From NCBI RefSeq assembly GCF_014839805.1, contig NC_051120.1, forward strand, positions 2,294,001 to 2,358,000: a stretch of 64,000 bases of DNA, in the 5' to 3' direction. This stretch comes from Manduca sexta (Eukaryota; Arthropoda; Insecta; Lepidoptera; Sphingidae). Made by a program: the position numbers and the translations under genes. The notes beneath the pieces are model-generated. The model was not told where the DNA came from. It worked only from the letters and a program-made list of their open reading frames with translations, and ran no database searches. Every line of letters begins with the position of its first letter. Position 1 is the first letter of the stretch. Shown in pieces: positions 33,956-46,132 of the stretch.

Positions 33956-36900
33956 TACTGTTTAATGTTTTTCCTATCATTAGATATTATTACAATCTAT
34001 ATCCGTCACAATAAGAGGCACTATTTTATTCCGTTTTAAAGGACACTTTTTCCAAATGAAAGAAAGTAAATAAGTATACTTCTTATTAATGTCAATGCTG
34101 TTAAGTACAGCGCGGGTGACAAGCGAGCGACTAGCTCGTTTAAAAACTAATTTCTAAGATGGCTACGTGTCGCGAAGAGCAACTTTCTTGAAACAATAAT
34201 TGTAAGGTTATTAAATTGCAATTAATGTAAACGACATCGCATTTCCTTATACGCTATAAAAATTTATTGTTACTGGCCAATTGAAATGGTCGGCAGGCAT
34301 GACACGAAGTATATTGAAGGAATATAAAAAGCCACATCCGTAAGTGTCGATAACGTGTGCGGAATACTATTTTAAATTTCGAAAATGGAACAATATCCAT
34401 ATAGGTAATATCGTTTTAAATATCGAAACATGTAAAATAACAAAACTCATACTCATACCTTCTATGACGAAAAACGAAAATATAATCCTATCAAGACGTA
34501 GGATGGAACACATAAGGACAAGATGTATTATTTTATTACTGGCCATTTGAACAAGCTACAAAAGACCTATAATTATACGTGAAGAATATCGACGAAAAGA
34601 AAATAAAATCCGTAAAATACTGGTAACGTGAAATAATGTTTTCAAATTTCGAAATAAGCAAAGGAACAAGAACCATGCGACTTTAATTAAAATTAAATAA
34701 ACAAAATATCACATAGTGCGAGTTTTATAAACACATTATAGTATTTTATTTACAAATAGTATATACTATTATATTCAGCCTATAAGGAAAACGAAATGCA
34801 TAAATATTTTCATGATAGCGTTATAAAAAGGCGCCTAATTTTAATCCCGGAGGCGAGAATTATTCAAATGGACTCATTTTCATGTCTCCATGTTCAGTAT
34901 CTAAGACAAGTTATTGTTGGCTGCATCAGTTCATTCAAAATTCTCGGAATACCTTAAGGTCTTGAAAGTGCAAGAGTCGTTAGTCAACTATGACTTTATT
35001 TACATGATATATACCTACTAAATTAACTAACATGTTACTAAATTAACTATTTACCTATAGGTAAGTGTATCAAATATCAGTGCAATTATAAAATAAAATT
35101 TAAATAAATAATATATTTACTGAAGTAAATACGTTTCCGACGGCATAATTACATTCATTATTGTTATTACAAATTACAATAATGAACAGTTTTTGCATTT
35201 AATCCAACAATCTTATTATATTTTAAGTACTTCTAATTCAAATATCGTTTGCATGCTTTGAAAAAAAAAATATAATAAATTTCCAACTTCTAGGTATAAT
35301 TGTGATGGTAGTTAATTTCATTTCTGCTCTAATAAAATAGAAGAAGAGAGAATATGTATTATAATATTGGTGGGATTTTTTGTTGAAAAAAAAAACGCTT
35401 TAATCTCTTAAAGCGTTATTTACGAATGAAACCATGCAAATTTAAATATGTCAGAAATAGATATAAGCCAAAGATATAAGTACATGTTTATACATTTATT
35501 TTAAACCCCGTATAGCCAAACAAAACAACTGTATTTATCGCGCAATTAAGCCTTAGATATCGAAATATGACAGTCACAAAAAGACACGGTGTGTAAAAAA
35601 GCCTTATCTAAAATCTAGATAAGCTTATAATTACAAACACCGGACCACGAGGAAACGTTTTCTGAATGTTTAAAGTTAAAAAAAACGCATACCGCCATTA
35701 AAACAACTTACCATAGCGATTATGGCGTTTGGCGAAAAAAGTCTGTGTTAAAAATTATACCTAACCTCTTTACTCACAAAACGTCGCAACAACCCAACAA
35801 AATTTAATGAAAAATACATTTAAAGTGAATAATATAAGGTCGAAAATTTCCCAACAGTAGCAACATTAGAATACCCCAAAATTGATTATGGAACGACGAG
35901 TAGAAAAACACAACGGCCAGCAATTTGTACAATAGTAATCCGCGCTGTGGATAGAGAGGTCCGATGTTTCAATAATATTTCACAGCACGGCAGAAAGGGA
36001 CGGATATAGTCGGTCGTATAATCTAACATTGTTGCCGGTAGCCAATCCGGAGGCAGTAATGGGCGTAGCTCGGCCCACGTTCGAACTTCGAATAGTCCTG
36101 TCTTTAAAATTGCCTTTGTAAACCATTTTTATATTTCGAATGTTTTAAATACAGTTATTAGATTTTTTATGAATTCGTTTTTTTTTAAATAACATTGTGC
36201 TTACGAAGAAACATAATTATGTTTTTTTTCTAATCATAATATAGGTCAAACAAGTTTTCGATATCAGGTTTTTACTTTTGATCTTTGGTAAAAAGTAACA
36301 CTGATTTTGATCTTTGAAATTACGATGATTGTTTATAGTTTAAGTATTTGTTTGTTCGATTTTTTAGAATCATTAAATCAATATCATGAAAACGATAATA
36401 TTACTTTAGAGTTGTATTAAATTACGGTATGACTGCTGTGCAGTCTCGGGTCTCGGATTTGATCCCCGGTTCGAGCAAAATTATATTAGGTTTTTCTAAT
36501 CTAAATACACACAGCAAAAATAAGTTCCCTGGTTGCACCTCTTCTGAAAAAATCGTGAGTGTGTATGTATCTAATAATACTATAAATGTACAGTGTTTAA
36601 ATTAACTAGTATGTCGTAGAAGAGATAAAATACATATTATTTTGTTATAAAAGTACCAAATAAATCATGTATTTATGACGTAGAGTTTAGTATCACAAAT
36701 TTAATTGACATAATTTAATGATAGAGTCACCTTGTACACAGTTGTGTATACAGTAAAGTTCGACTGGGACCTACTAATATCACACAAAATCGGCATGAAA
36801 TATTACCTTGAATGAGTCTTTCTATTAACAAAATTTCGATAGACATAACACAAACAAAAAAAAAAAAAAATATCTAAGACTGCAATACTATCTCTGACAA

Positions 36901-36975
36901 TGAGCCAAATGTATGTGATTATGTGCAGTCGATATTTATATCTATTACTCAATTGTTTTTTTATATAAAAGCAGC
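33956..36975. other. 3-kb AT-rich stretch, no gene recognised
   Basis: No family repeat was recognised. Small perfect hairpins occur at 35394-35417 (AACGCTTTAA/TTAAAGCGTT) and 35603-35623 (CTTATCTA/TAGATAAG). 35930-36110 is less AT-rich without coding signal. 36425-36550 contains an S1/S2-like SINE scrap (CTCGGATTTGATCCCCGGTT). Confidence 0.35.
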
Positions 36976-37292
36976 AAAATAATATCAGCAATGTATTGTA
37001 TACTGTCCCGCTGCTGAGCACGGGCCTCCTCTACTACTGAGAGGGAATAGGCCTTAGTGCACCGCGCTGACCTAGTGCGGATTGATGGATTTCACACACT
37101 TTTATTTGTATAGAGAACATCTCAGGTATACAGGGTTTCTCATGATGTTTTCCTTCACTGTTAAAGCAAGCGATAATTCACAAAGAATACACACATAATT
37201 TTAAAAGTTAGAGATGTGTGACCTCGGATTTTAAACCTGCGGACATTCGTCTAGGCAATCCGTTCTACTCTCAACTAGGCTTTCGCCGTAAA
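36976..37292 (-). repeat. S3 SINE, diverged full-length
   Basis: Minus orientation from AATATCAGCAATGTATTGTA to CAACTAGGCTTTCGCCGT; B-box region TTTTAAACCTGC is mutated. Confidence 0.7.
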
Positions 37293-37613
37293 AACAAAAA
37301 AATTGACAAAATCCCATCTCCCTATCTCATGATTAATTCAGTTGCGGGTTAAGATCAGAGCTTCCAGAGACACAAACTTCATAGTGCCATAATGCGTGCC
37401 ATTACTGATCCAGGTTTACAGGAGTTGCATAGAGCAACTAAATAATTAGAGGGTGTTATGGAGCGAGCAGTGGGAGGCTGCTTCGCCTACTCCAATTGAG
37501 CGACTTCGAGAAGAGCGACCATGCGAGTGATCTCCCGCTGTCGTAAACGAAAACATTATTATTTATTTAAAACTTTATTGTACACCATAATTTTTTAAAA
37601 AACAAAACTAATA
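37293..37613. other. Intergenic, nothing recognised
   Basis: No supported feature. Confidence 0.3.
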
Positions 37614-38128
37614 TCTATACTATTATATAAAGCTGAAGAGTTTGTTTGTTTGTTTGAACGCGCTAATCTCAGGAACTACCGGTTCAAACTGAAAAATTAT
37701 TTTTGTGTTGGATAGCCCTCTGTTCGTGGAGTACTATAGGCTATATATCATCACGCTATGATCAATAGGAACGGAGAAGTAATGAAACATGTAGCAAAAA
37801 CGGGAAAAATTTATTAGTTTTGAGAGCTTCCGTTGCGTGCGCTGCGTAAACGGTTAAAGTTATGCAACAATGATGTATAACGGGATTGTTCCTCTTAAAA
37901 AGTTCTATAAAAATATATTACAAAACAAAGTCCCCCGTTCCATCCGTTTGCCTGAACGTGTTAAACTCAAAAACTACCCAACGTATTAAGATGAAATTTG
38001 GTATGGAGACAGTTTGAGATCCTGGGAAGAACATAGGCTCCCGGAAAAATATATAGCGTTACTTTTATAACGGAATACTTTATCCCGAAAAACTTTATAA
38101 CGCGAGCGGAGCCGCGGGCAAAAGCTAG
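37614..38128 (+). mobile_element. Non-autonomous Helitron-like element
   Basis: It starts TCTATACTATTATATAAAGC after an A and ends GCGGGCAAAAGCTAG before a T, with a GC-rich inverted repeat (CGCG...CGCG) just inside the 3' end. This is the Helitron rule of TC...CTRR insertion between A and T. There is no Rep/helicase ORF, so it would depend on another element. A 67-codon minus ORF at its right end is not a gene. Confidence 0.6.
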
Positions 38129-38977
38129 TGTATACATATAATGGAAATTATTTAAACATCGGTGGTACAAATGGCGGTCTTATCGCTCGAGGCGATCTCT
38201 ACCAGACAACCATTGGAGTTCATTTTCATTGTTTCGAGTTTGGGGATATCTTAATCCTCGTGTACAGAGAGTGGCCGTAATGGATCATGTAGGTATGGTC
38301 TCTCGCAGCTATCTTAGTGCAACAAAATACCCTGGGGCCGTCCGTATGCGCCGAAGAAGGGTACAGTATGCAGGTATACTGGTGTAAGAGATACATAGAG
38401 TTAAGGACTCGGTCAAATGCTCGCTCGGATGATGCTATACTCCTGAATGTCGACATTGGACCGAAAGACCGGTGAAATTAATATAATCGTTCCACTCACC
38501 CTCTAAATGGTGGTAGCGATAAGGCATTTTTCCCGTGAACAAAAAACAAAGGAGTTGCATGAGTGTGGAAGTTTCAAACAATACAAAACAAATAAATTTA
38601 ATACACCTATTATTTATTCGTAAAGTAAGATTTAATGAATAGGTACATGAATCAGTGCAGATATACAATATTCTCTATACCTGACATAATTGGCGGATTT
38701 TCCATACCATAAATATATTTTCCATAAACAGATATGGATCGTATAATACCATAGAGCAATTTCGCTTTATGCGACGGTCAAACTACAATAGCTTTTCGAC
38801 TGATAGAGTATTATTTTTCTCTTACGAAAAAACTAATTAAATAGTATTTATTCATTAGCCCTTATACTACCATGTGAGCTCAGAACTCAGCAATCAGCGT
38901 AACTTTTCATGTTGCAAAAGGAATTTTTTAAAATCATTGTGATGTCAAACTACTCAAAGTGTTAAACGCAACAGAAA
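38129..38977. other. Unclassified repeat and intergenic DNA
   Basis: 38215-38560 is GC-richer and shares its right part with the family at 12595-12816 (reverse orientation). It may be one larger unclassified element. 38560-38977 is AT-rich with nothing recognised. Confidence 0.35.
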
Positions 38978-39170
38978 ACTTTTTTTTTGCTTTGAATGAC
39001 GAGACGACTTTGTCGTTCGCTGCTGGTAAGCGATACCACCGCCCATAAACAGTAGAAACACCATCCAACACCTTGAACTACAAAGTATTGTTTGGTATTC
39101 CACTGTGATCGCCATCCTGAGACATGAGATGTTAAGTCTTATTAACCAGTAGTTACACTAGCTACAATCT
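38978..39170 (-). repeat. S4 copy, truncated
   Basis: TTTGCTTTGAATGACGAGAC to AGTAGTTACACTAGCTACAA; the promoter-distal part is missing. Confidence 0.65.
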
Positions 39171-39771
39171 GTCACTTTACTTTAATTTTCAGTAAGATAG
39201 TAGACCCAAGCCGAGAACACAATACTACAAACGGATAATATATTGTAAATCCAGCTATCTTTAATTTATAGGCCAAAAACTTACCAAAAACTTTAAAATA
39301 AAATGTACTAAGAATTAAAAAAAATAATAACACTGAAGATGATTGATTTTTATTCAATTCAATATTTTATTCACATAAAATAAGATTGTCCGGGATTAAA
39401 ATCCAGCTTTATATTTTCCAACGATAAAATAGAGCCTATATTTTAAGTTAGAACTCTAACATTTTATCGGTGAGAGCTACATTGAATTCTATGTAGTAAT
39501 TATTCTCCTGCACAAACATACAGAGAGACAAAAAAATCCGAAAACTCTTGTTTTAGCTTCTGTTACTCTAATAAAGGCCCTCCTGTATTAGTTTTTCTTC
39601 AATATCATAATAAAGGGACATCAGATCGTCACAATTTTATTATATTATGTTTATATATTAGACCTATGCAGGCACTTTATCGCGTCAAAATAACCATTAA
39701 TACACATAGTGAAAAGAATATCTTATTGAGTAAGTATTAACATCCCAATAATTTATTATGAAAACCTTACT
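39171..39771. other. Intergenic, nothing recognised
   Basis: AT-rich; no supported feature. Confidence 0.3.
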
Positions 39772-39975
39772 AGTGGTAGGTCTCTAATTGTAGCCAGTAT
39801 AACTACTGGACATAATAAGACTTAACATCCCATGTCTCAGGATTGCGAGCGCAGTGGAATACCAAACAATACTTTGTTATTCAAGGTGTTGGATGGTGTT
39901 TCTGCTGTTTATGAGCGGCCATATCGCTTACCATCAGGCGAACGGAAAGCTCGTCTCGTCATTCAAAGCAATATA
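39772..39975 (+). repeat. S4 copy with internal deletion
   Basis: CTAGTGGTAGGTCTCTAATT joins directly to GTAGCCAGTATAACTACTGG, so ~95 bp of the family are missing; it ends ATTCAAAGCAATATAATAAA. Confidence 0.65.
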
Positions 39976-40349
39976 ATAAAATAATAATAATATATGTTTC
40001 AACAAGGATACGACCACAAAAATTATAAAATAACCTCTAGTCTCAGAAATTTCCCAGAAACCCTGACAAAACACACAAAAAGCAACACAATGAATAAATA
40101 AAAGCCCTACCGGTGACATGTACCGATAATGTGGTAAATGGTTTTACCCACCATTTTGTATGTATGTCCGTACAAAGGACGATCATCATTTAGATAGCTA
40201 GTAATTGGTCTGACCTGGTTAAAATATATACGCTATTAGTACGTTCCTATAAATTAAACTTACGTACCTATGTATTTAAATGCCAGTAGATATAAAAGTA
40301 ACTATTAATAATGAAAAAAATTTTGCGTCACCTCACACCTCAGTCCCCC

Positions 40350-40440
40350 CCGTGACCATGAAAGCTGCAAAGTCTTCGAAACGTCGGGAGAAAAGTAAAA
40401 TTTATTAAAACCGCGATAAAATTCGTAAAATAGTTCAATT
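40350..40440 (-). repeat. S5 fragment
   Basis: AAAGCTGCAAAGTCTTCGAA, CGTCGGGAGAAAAG and CGCGATAAAATTCGTAAAAT identify the family. Confidence 0.5.
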
Positions 40441-40719
40441 TAAATAATGAAAAACATCAAGAAATATAAAATACTTATTATTTTCTAAAGTAGTGTAAGA
40501 ATCTTTACATTCATTTTAAGATTACAGTTTGGGTTTTATTAGTAATAAATATTACAGAAGTTTTGTTGTTATTTGTTATTATATATAGATTTGTAAATTG
40601 CATATTCAATTATTATTATCATTTATCTTGAACGGTCATAAGTATAACTATCCGAAGGACAGCTTCAATAGCCGTATAGGTAAAAGAGTGAAAAAATCCT
40701 CTATTTACCTACCTTTTGA

Positions 40720-41025
40720 TTGGTAGGTCTCTCATATGTGAGAGTCCGCTTGCATAGGTACCACCGCAATGTCTATTTCTGCCGCTAAGCTGCAGTATGT
40801 AGTCACTGTTGTATTCCAGTTTGAAGGACATTGTAGCCAGTGTAACTACCAGATATAATAAGACTTAACATCTCATGTCTCAGGATGGCGAGCGCAGTAA
40901 AATACCAAACAATAATTTGTAATTTAAAGTGTTGGATAGTGTTTCTGCTGTTTATGGGCGGTCGTATTACTTACCATCAGGCGAACGGCAAGCTCGTCGT
41001 CTCGTCATTCAAATAAATAAAATAA
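40720..41025 (+). repeat. S4 copy (CR1-like LINE 3' end)
   Basis: GGTAGGTCTCTCATATGTGA through CTCGTCATTCAAATAAATAA. A 62-codon ORF at its end is repeat-derived. Confidence 0.7.
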
Positions 41026-41339
41026 GAAAAGGACATATCTATAGAAGTTGTCCTTCAAATAGAACGCCCGTAATTGCAAAAAGACGGATTCCCTATAGAC
41101 GGATTAAGGCCCCGTGACTTTAATCAAGAGTACTATTTGTTTATTTTTTGACTGGCTGATAACATTTAGGCACTGTGAAACATGTCTTAAGTAACATGTC
41201 TAGTAATTAAACTTCACAACGCCCTTTAAGATGGCACACAATGCTTGCCTTCCAACTTGCCAATAGAGCGACAATTCTATGATCAAATAAAACTAGTTTT
41301 CGGATTTTGTAGCGGTTTTTTACATATAGACACGAAAAA

Positions 41340-41660
41340 GTGACTCCACTGTACCTGATGGTAGATAAAGTGGGGTCTAATAGAGTGTCGACTGAGAGAT
41401 GATTACCCCTTGACAGTTTATTATTATGCCGGCCTGTTGGAACTGGATATGTACAGTCTGATCCCTGAACGCGACATACATGGGCCACTATGGTGGGTTT
41501 TAACACATTGTTTACCGTGGTCGCTATCCAGGTGGATATTAAATATATCCTACCATCAGTAAATTTATTTTTCTCCGGATGTTTCGAAGATTGTAGCCTT
41601 CAGGGCGCACGGCTGATTTTATTTCGATGTCTTGCGTAAACATAAGAAATCATTATACAA
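41340..41660. repeat. S6/S5 repeat
   Basis: CTGTACCTGATGGTAGATAA, GTGTCGACTGAGAGATGATT, TATGCCGGCCTGTTGGAACT and TGGGCCACTATGGTGGGTTT are the S6 core; S5-like TAAACATAAGAAATCATTAT follows. A 99-codon minus ORF overlapping it is not a gene. Confidence 0.55.
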
Positions 41661-42114
41661 TCATATTGTTTATCGTATACGAATGTTAAACGTAGTTCTA
41701 ATTACCCGACTAGCCATATGGAGAGTAATGTAAACCCAAACAAAATACCAAAAACGTTTTGACACGTAACAGTTAATATTTAGCCCAATTATAACTTCCT
41801 AACCAAGACTGTCTTATTTGGTAATAGTTAACCAATGGTTCTGAGAACAAGGAACGCGGTTAAACGATATTATTATTTCATTATTATTATATAAAAACTT
41901 AACCCGCAATTACCGACCGAGTTTGAAAACTACCGACCGCCTTTCTGTGTTTTAGAGTTCCTGAGACTACGGTTTCACTTACATCTAACAAGTTTTGCTC
42001 GCGAATGCCAAAAGTCTATGTAAAAAGTAGATTATAACTCTGCATAGTAAAGAGAATAACTTTTGAAAATGATTTAGCTGAATAAACAGCTAGTTAGGAA
42101 AGGTTTCCAGAATT

Positions 42115-42240
42115 TTCTTTATCCGGTTCCAACAGGCCGGCATAATTGTGTCGACTGTCGCGGGGTCTCTCGTCAGTCGACATTCTATTGGACCCCACTC
42201 CACTTACCAACTGATGCTGTGGGGTCACTTTGTCGTACAG
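42115..42240 (-). repeat. S6 fragment
   Basis: CCGGTTCCAACAGGCCGGCA, TGTGTCGACTGTCG, CTCTCGTCAGTCGACATTCT and ACCAACTGATGCTGTGGGGT are S6 in reverse order to 41340. Confidence 0.6.
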
Positions 42241-42440
42241 TTATTAAATAAAATCGGAGTAGTCCTGGGTAGTCCCGTCGTAGCGTGTAGAAACATCTCA
42301 GTAGACAAGATTGTGTCGAATAGCTTGAGGTGGCCATCTGTCGCCATTCGATACTTTAGACGGCATTGCATTTACTATCAGGTGCATTTTGCCGCGCCAG
42401 GAATGAAAAAAAGTTGTTCTGAAGATTTTAAGAAATAAAT

Positions 42441-43435
42441 AAAACTTCAGTTTTGTAAGGTTAGTATAGGCTTAGATGAATATGAAACAACCATTCAGAT
42501 GTCTTAAGACAACAAGTGTGGCGAGCGGAACTTAGAATTATACTATGCTTGAGTTGGTACTGTTTTTTCGGGAACTATTTGACCGATTTTGAAAATTCTT
42601 TCACTAATAGGATCTCTATATTTCTCCTGGGCGCTATAGACTTTTATCCACAAATTATGAAAAACTTAGCCATACAGTCAAAGCCGCTGGCCAAAGCTAT
42701 AATCAATAAAATAATTTTCAACGTTTAAAAGATAACAATTATTTAACTAAATAAAATACGGAACTCTTCAAGGTACTTTTTAACGTAGTGGTTAGTTACT
42801 GGCGCTAGTAATAATTACAGGGAGCGAGCGAGCAAGCTCAGTCGAGTCGGGAGCGAGTTTCGCTAATACACAGTGATGTAATTGTGAGGAAAAAATGTGT
42901 TGTCTATTGCTATTGGCTTTAAAATTTGGGATCGGCTTTGTTTTGTAACAAAATAGATATAAAAACAGTACGAATAAGAAATTTTAATGTATCATGGCAG
43001 CTCGATGTTTAATTTTAAATTATTTACCTATTTAAGTACGAAAATGCAACAATTTAGAATTATTTTAGCATCTAAATATTACGTATATAGATTATGGAAA
43101 AAATTTAACAGATATTATTATTTACGGGTAAGTATGTTTAAATTAAAAAACCTTATAAATTCAATTCAGTAATTACATTTTAATACGTATTATTATGAAA
43201 ATGTTAATGTTACACAGATTCTAGGTAAGTAATATTTATTTTCGTATGAAAATACGTAAAAGAAGAAAGAATTGATGTCAAACATTAAGTATTTTAAAAT
43301 TACTTTTAGCGACATCTATAAAACTTTATTTAAACTACTACGCACAGCTATATTGTGCAATATCAATGTTATTTTAGTTCTGCATAAAATACACAGATGG
43401 CGTTGATAGTAAGACACGTACATAAGCGTAATCAT
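42441..43435. other. Intergenic 3' of the OBP pair
   Basis: AT-rich. 43308-43520 contains four variants of an AGATGGCGCT motif in both orientations. No coding segment seen. Confidence 0.35.
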
Positions 43436-43441
43436 TTTATT
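43436..43441 (-). terminator. Poly(A) signal of the downstream OBP gene
   Basis: AATAAA on the minus strand, about 90 bp past the stop codon at 43534. Confidence 0.45.
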
Positions 43442-43533
43442 TTATAAGTATTATACAGATGGCGCTGTAAGACAATAATTGTTTTATATAAAGTACCTCA
43501 TTTTTTTAATAGATGTCGCTATTTCAATTAAAT

Positions 43534-45316
43534 TTATGGTGTGAGGATGGATATTGAAGAGTAATTGCCAAGAGGATCGTTCACGTGCAGACAATGGACG
43601 TACTTCCAAGCTATATCAGGCGCTGGTAAGGCTGTGGTACTTAGGCATTGGTCGATAAGTTTTTCTGCCATGTCTTTGTCTGAAATCAAAAAGGTAGTTG
43701 TCAGATAGGTACAGTAGAATAATTTTAATAAATTATGAGTAAGAACTAAGAACATCAATCAGTTGAAATGCCCCGCTTGTAACGCTGTCCTCTGACTATA
43801 AAAATTGTTTGGTCTATCCAAAATATGTTTTTTACCCTATCACCAAAAACATTAACAATTTGATTCATCATTCCCTTACTTCCCCCTTTACGTCACTTAT
43901 AGAATGATCGCTCTCTCACCTTTAGTCCCCACTCGCGCCATGGCCTCGTCGAGCCTGTACACTCCGTCCATGGTCATGAGCCCCATCTTATTTAGTATGC
44001 ACAGTACCCAATTCTTCAACGAGGGCTGTTCGCTCTGTGAATAAATTAATGATAAAAGCTTCACAATACTTTATTAAACAAGATACACTTAAAATATAAA
44101 ATGCTCAGTAAATGCGATGCGGTCATAAGTAAGTATATAAACAGAGAGTGCTATTGTGTATTGCGTGCATTGTAATATCTCTTGCGTACTTTGCTGATCT
44201 CCGTTAAGATTGAAATGGAATGAAATGATTTATTTGAACCGTAAAATGTTAAACATTATTTAGATTCCGTCAATATTAACTCTACTACTAGTTCGGAAAG
44301 TAAGAAATAACGGGCAAGAAACTCTGGTGTTGCTCTTTTCAAAATCAGTTTAAGGTTAAGACTACAATTGGTTTATTTTTAATTTATATGCTCGTAAAAT
44401 AAGGAATAAATTCATTTAAATTTTGATACGAGTGCACAACCCTCTCAGGAATCATGATTTTTTTTATTATGGTTATAATTATTTCCTCTGCGCACCTCAT
44501 TAGCCGCCGTAGCCCAAAATTGGCTTGGAAGGAACCAATCATTATCTAAGAACATAAAGTGGAGACCGCTACTGGATTAATTTACATTTAATAGTAGTTT
44601 GTGTGAAGCCAGTTCTGAACTTACCCTCCAGTCGCCAGCTTTAAACCTGATCACCAAATCAGGATCCACTTTAGTATCCTCTACACATTCCATTTGATAC
44701 TTCTTTAACGTCGCCACGTCCCTTTTCGGATAAAATTCTTTTATGGGTGAGGAAACCTGGAAGAAAATGAATTTACAGGACTAGGCCAGAAAATAAACCT
44801 CAGGACTTAGCAAATAATTTATGTGATAACAGATAATCATGATTCCTACATACTAGCACACTAGTGTTGGGTTTTGTGATCAGCTTATATATTCGATTTA
44901 AAACAGGCCGGCATAGTTGTGTCGACTAGCGAGGGATAATCAAGTCTCTTCAGTGGATACTATCTGGACCTCATTCTGCTTACCATCAAGTGCAGTGTGG
45001 TAATTACGGCGTGTACGTATAAATTAATATAAACAAATAAAAAGTAAACAGGTAAGTCACGTTTTAAAATACCATCTTTGGAAATATGAGGTACTCTCAC
45101 TGAAATTTCTCCTATAAAACTGCATTGGTCTTATGTGGCAATAAAGCTCGTCAACTAAAATAATATTAGTATTTGTATTTAATGTCGCATAAATTATTGC
45201 TTATTAATTACTAAATATGATAATTATACTAAAATGGGTAGAAAAGAAAAATAAAATATAATTACCACAAAAGTATAAAATGCTACACAAAAAACTGCGA
45301 ATTGAAATGTCTCCAT
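43534..45316 (-). CDS. Minus-C odorant-binding protein, four exons (second of pair)
   Basis: An extracellular carrier of small hydrophobic ligands, inferred from the OBP family. Coding exons on the minus strand: 45316-45266, 44756-44625, 44034-43920, 43679-43534 (51+132+115+146 nt), 147 residues. All junctions are GT-AG (donors GTAATT, GTAAGT, GTGAGA; acceptors CTTCCAG, TTCACAG, ATTTCAG). Exon 1 encodes a hydrophobic signal peptide, METFQFAVFCVAFYTF. After it there are four cysteines (C41, C73, C111, C129) spaced 31, 37 and 17. This fits OBP C1, C3, C4 and C6, with C2 and C5 absent, i.e. the Minus-C class. The last exon has EKLIDQC and AWKYVHC, matching the neighbour at 46133-48559. It differs from that neighbour in a longer segment before C1 and a C-terminal extension ending SSISILTP. 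A 69-codon ORF over exon 1 and a 74-codon ORF over exon 4 are parts of this gene or shadows. Confidence 0.85.
44895..45000 (-). repeat. S6 fragment in an OBP intron
   Basis: AACAGGCCGGCATAGTTGTG, TCGACTAGCGAGG and CTTACCATCAAGTGCAGTGT, within intron 1 of the 43534-45316 gene. Confidence 0.55.
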
Positions 45317-45375
45317 TACTTCCTAATACTCGGATGTTTCAAACCGATAATGGAATCCAACATCAATACTTCCAA

Positions 45376-45382
45376 ATTTATA
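45376..45382 (-). promoter_or_regulatory. TATA box of the downstream OBP gene
   Basis: TATAAAT on the minus strand, about 60 bp upstream of the ATG at 45316. With a start site ~30 bp downstream it would leave a ~30-nt leader. Confidence 0.4.
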
Positions 45383-46132
45383 GTAAAACAAACAATCTTG
45401 TTTTGAATCTTTATTTCGTAAACAGTATTTTATAGATGACGCTATATTCAATTGTTTCTTAACTAGTATTCCATTTATTTGTAAATCGAATTTAGGATTC
45501 TGTTTCCATAAAACCCAAACCTCCATTTCCAAAATTCCATAAAACCCAAAATTCCTTTGATCTCAATCGATCAAATAAAATATGCTTAAATTGTTTTGGT
45601 TTTATGGACTCGATCCAATAATCAATCTGTATAACCTAATACTTTTGTAAAGTAGCAGATTTTTTTATTTTCTATACTCTATTAGAATGCTTTAAAATAT
45701 TAATTTATTTGAATGATGTGTATTAATTTTACGTAGTATTAAATTAAAAACCGTTTTTATAAAGTTTGAGGTGTATTTATTGTATATTATATATAATATT
45801 CGAACTTAGCAATTGGGAATTAATAAGAAATGTCATTGAGTGAGGGTATGGAATTTACATAATATTTTACATTGCGATTTCAATGTTAAGGTTTATACGG
45901 GTATTATTTAACTATTCTACCAACTAACGTAAATATATGTTACCTTTTCTAAGATTCTATGATGTTTTAATCTTCTTACAGTTTCTTAGAATATTGCAAA
46001 GTATTTTTTTGCTTCAAACGTCATTCGATGCGATTGCAGTTTTAACAACTTATTGCTTTGTGAAAGAAATTGAATAAAAAACCCAATTCAATTAGTCACC
46101 CTGTATTTTAAATTTTTACATCCAAATTAGAT

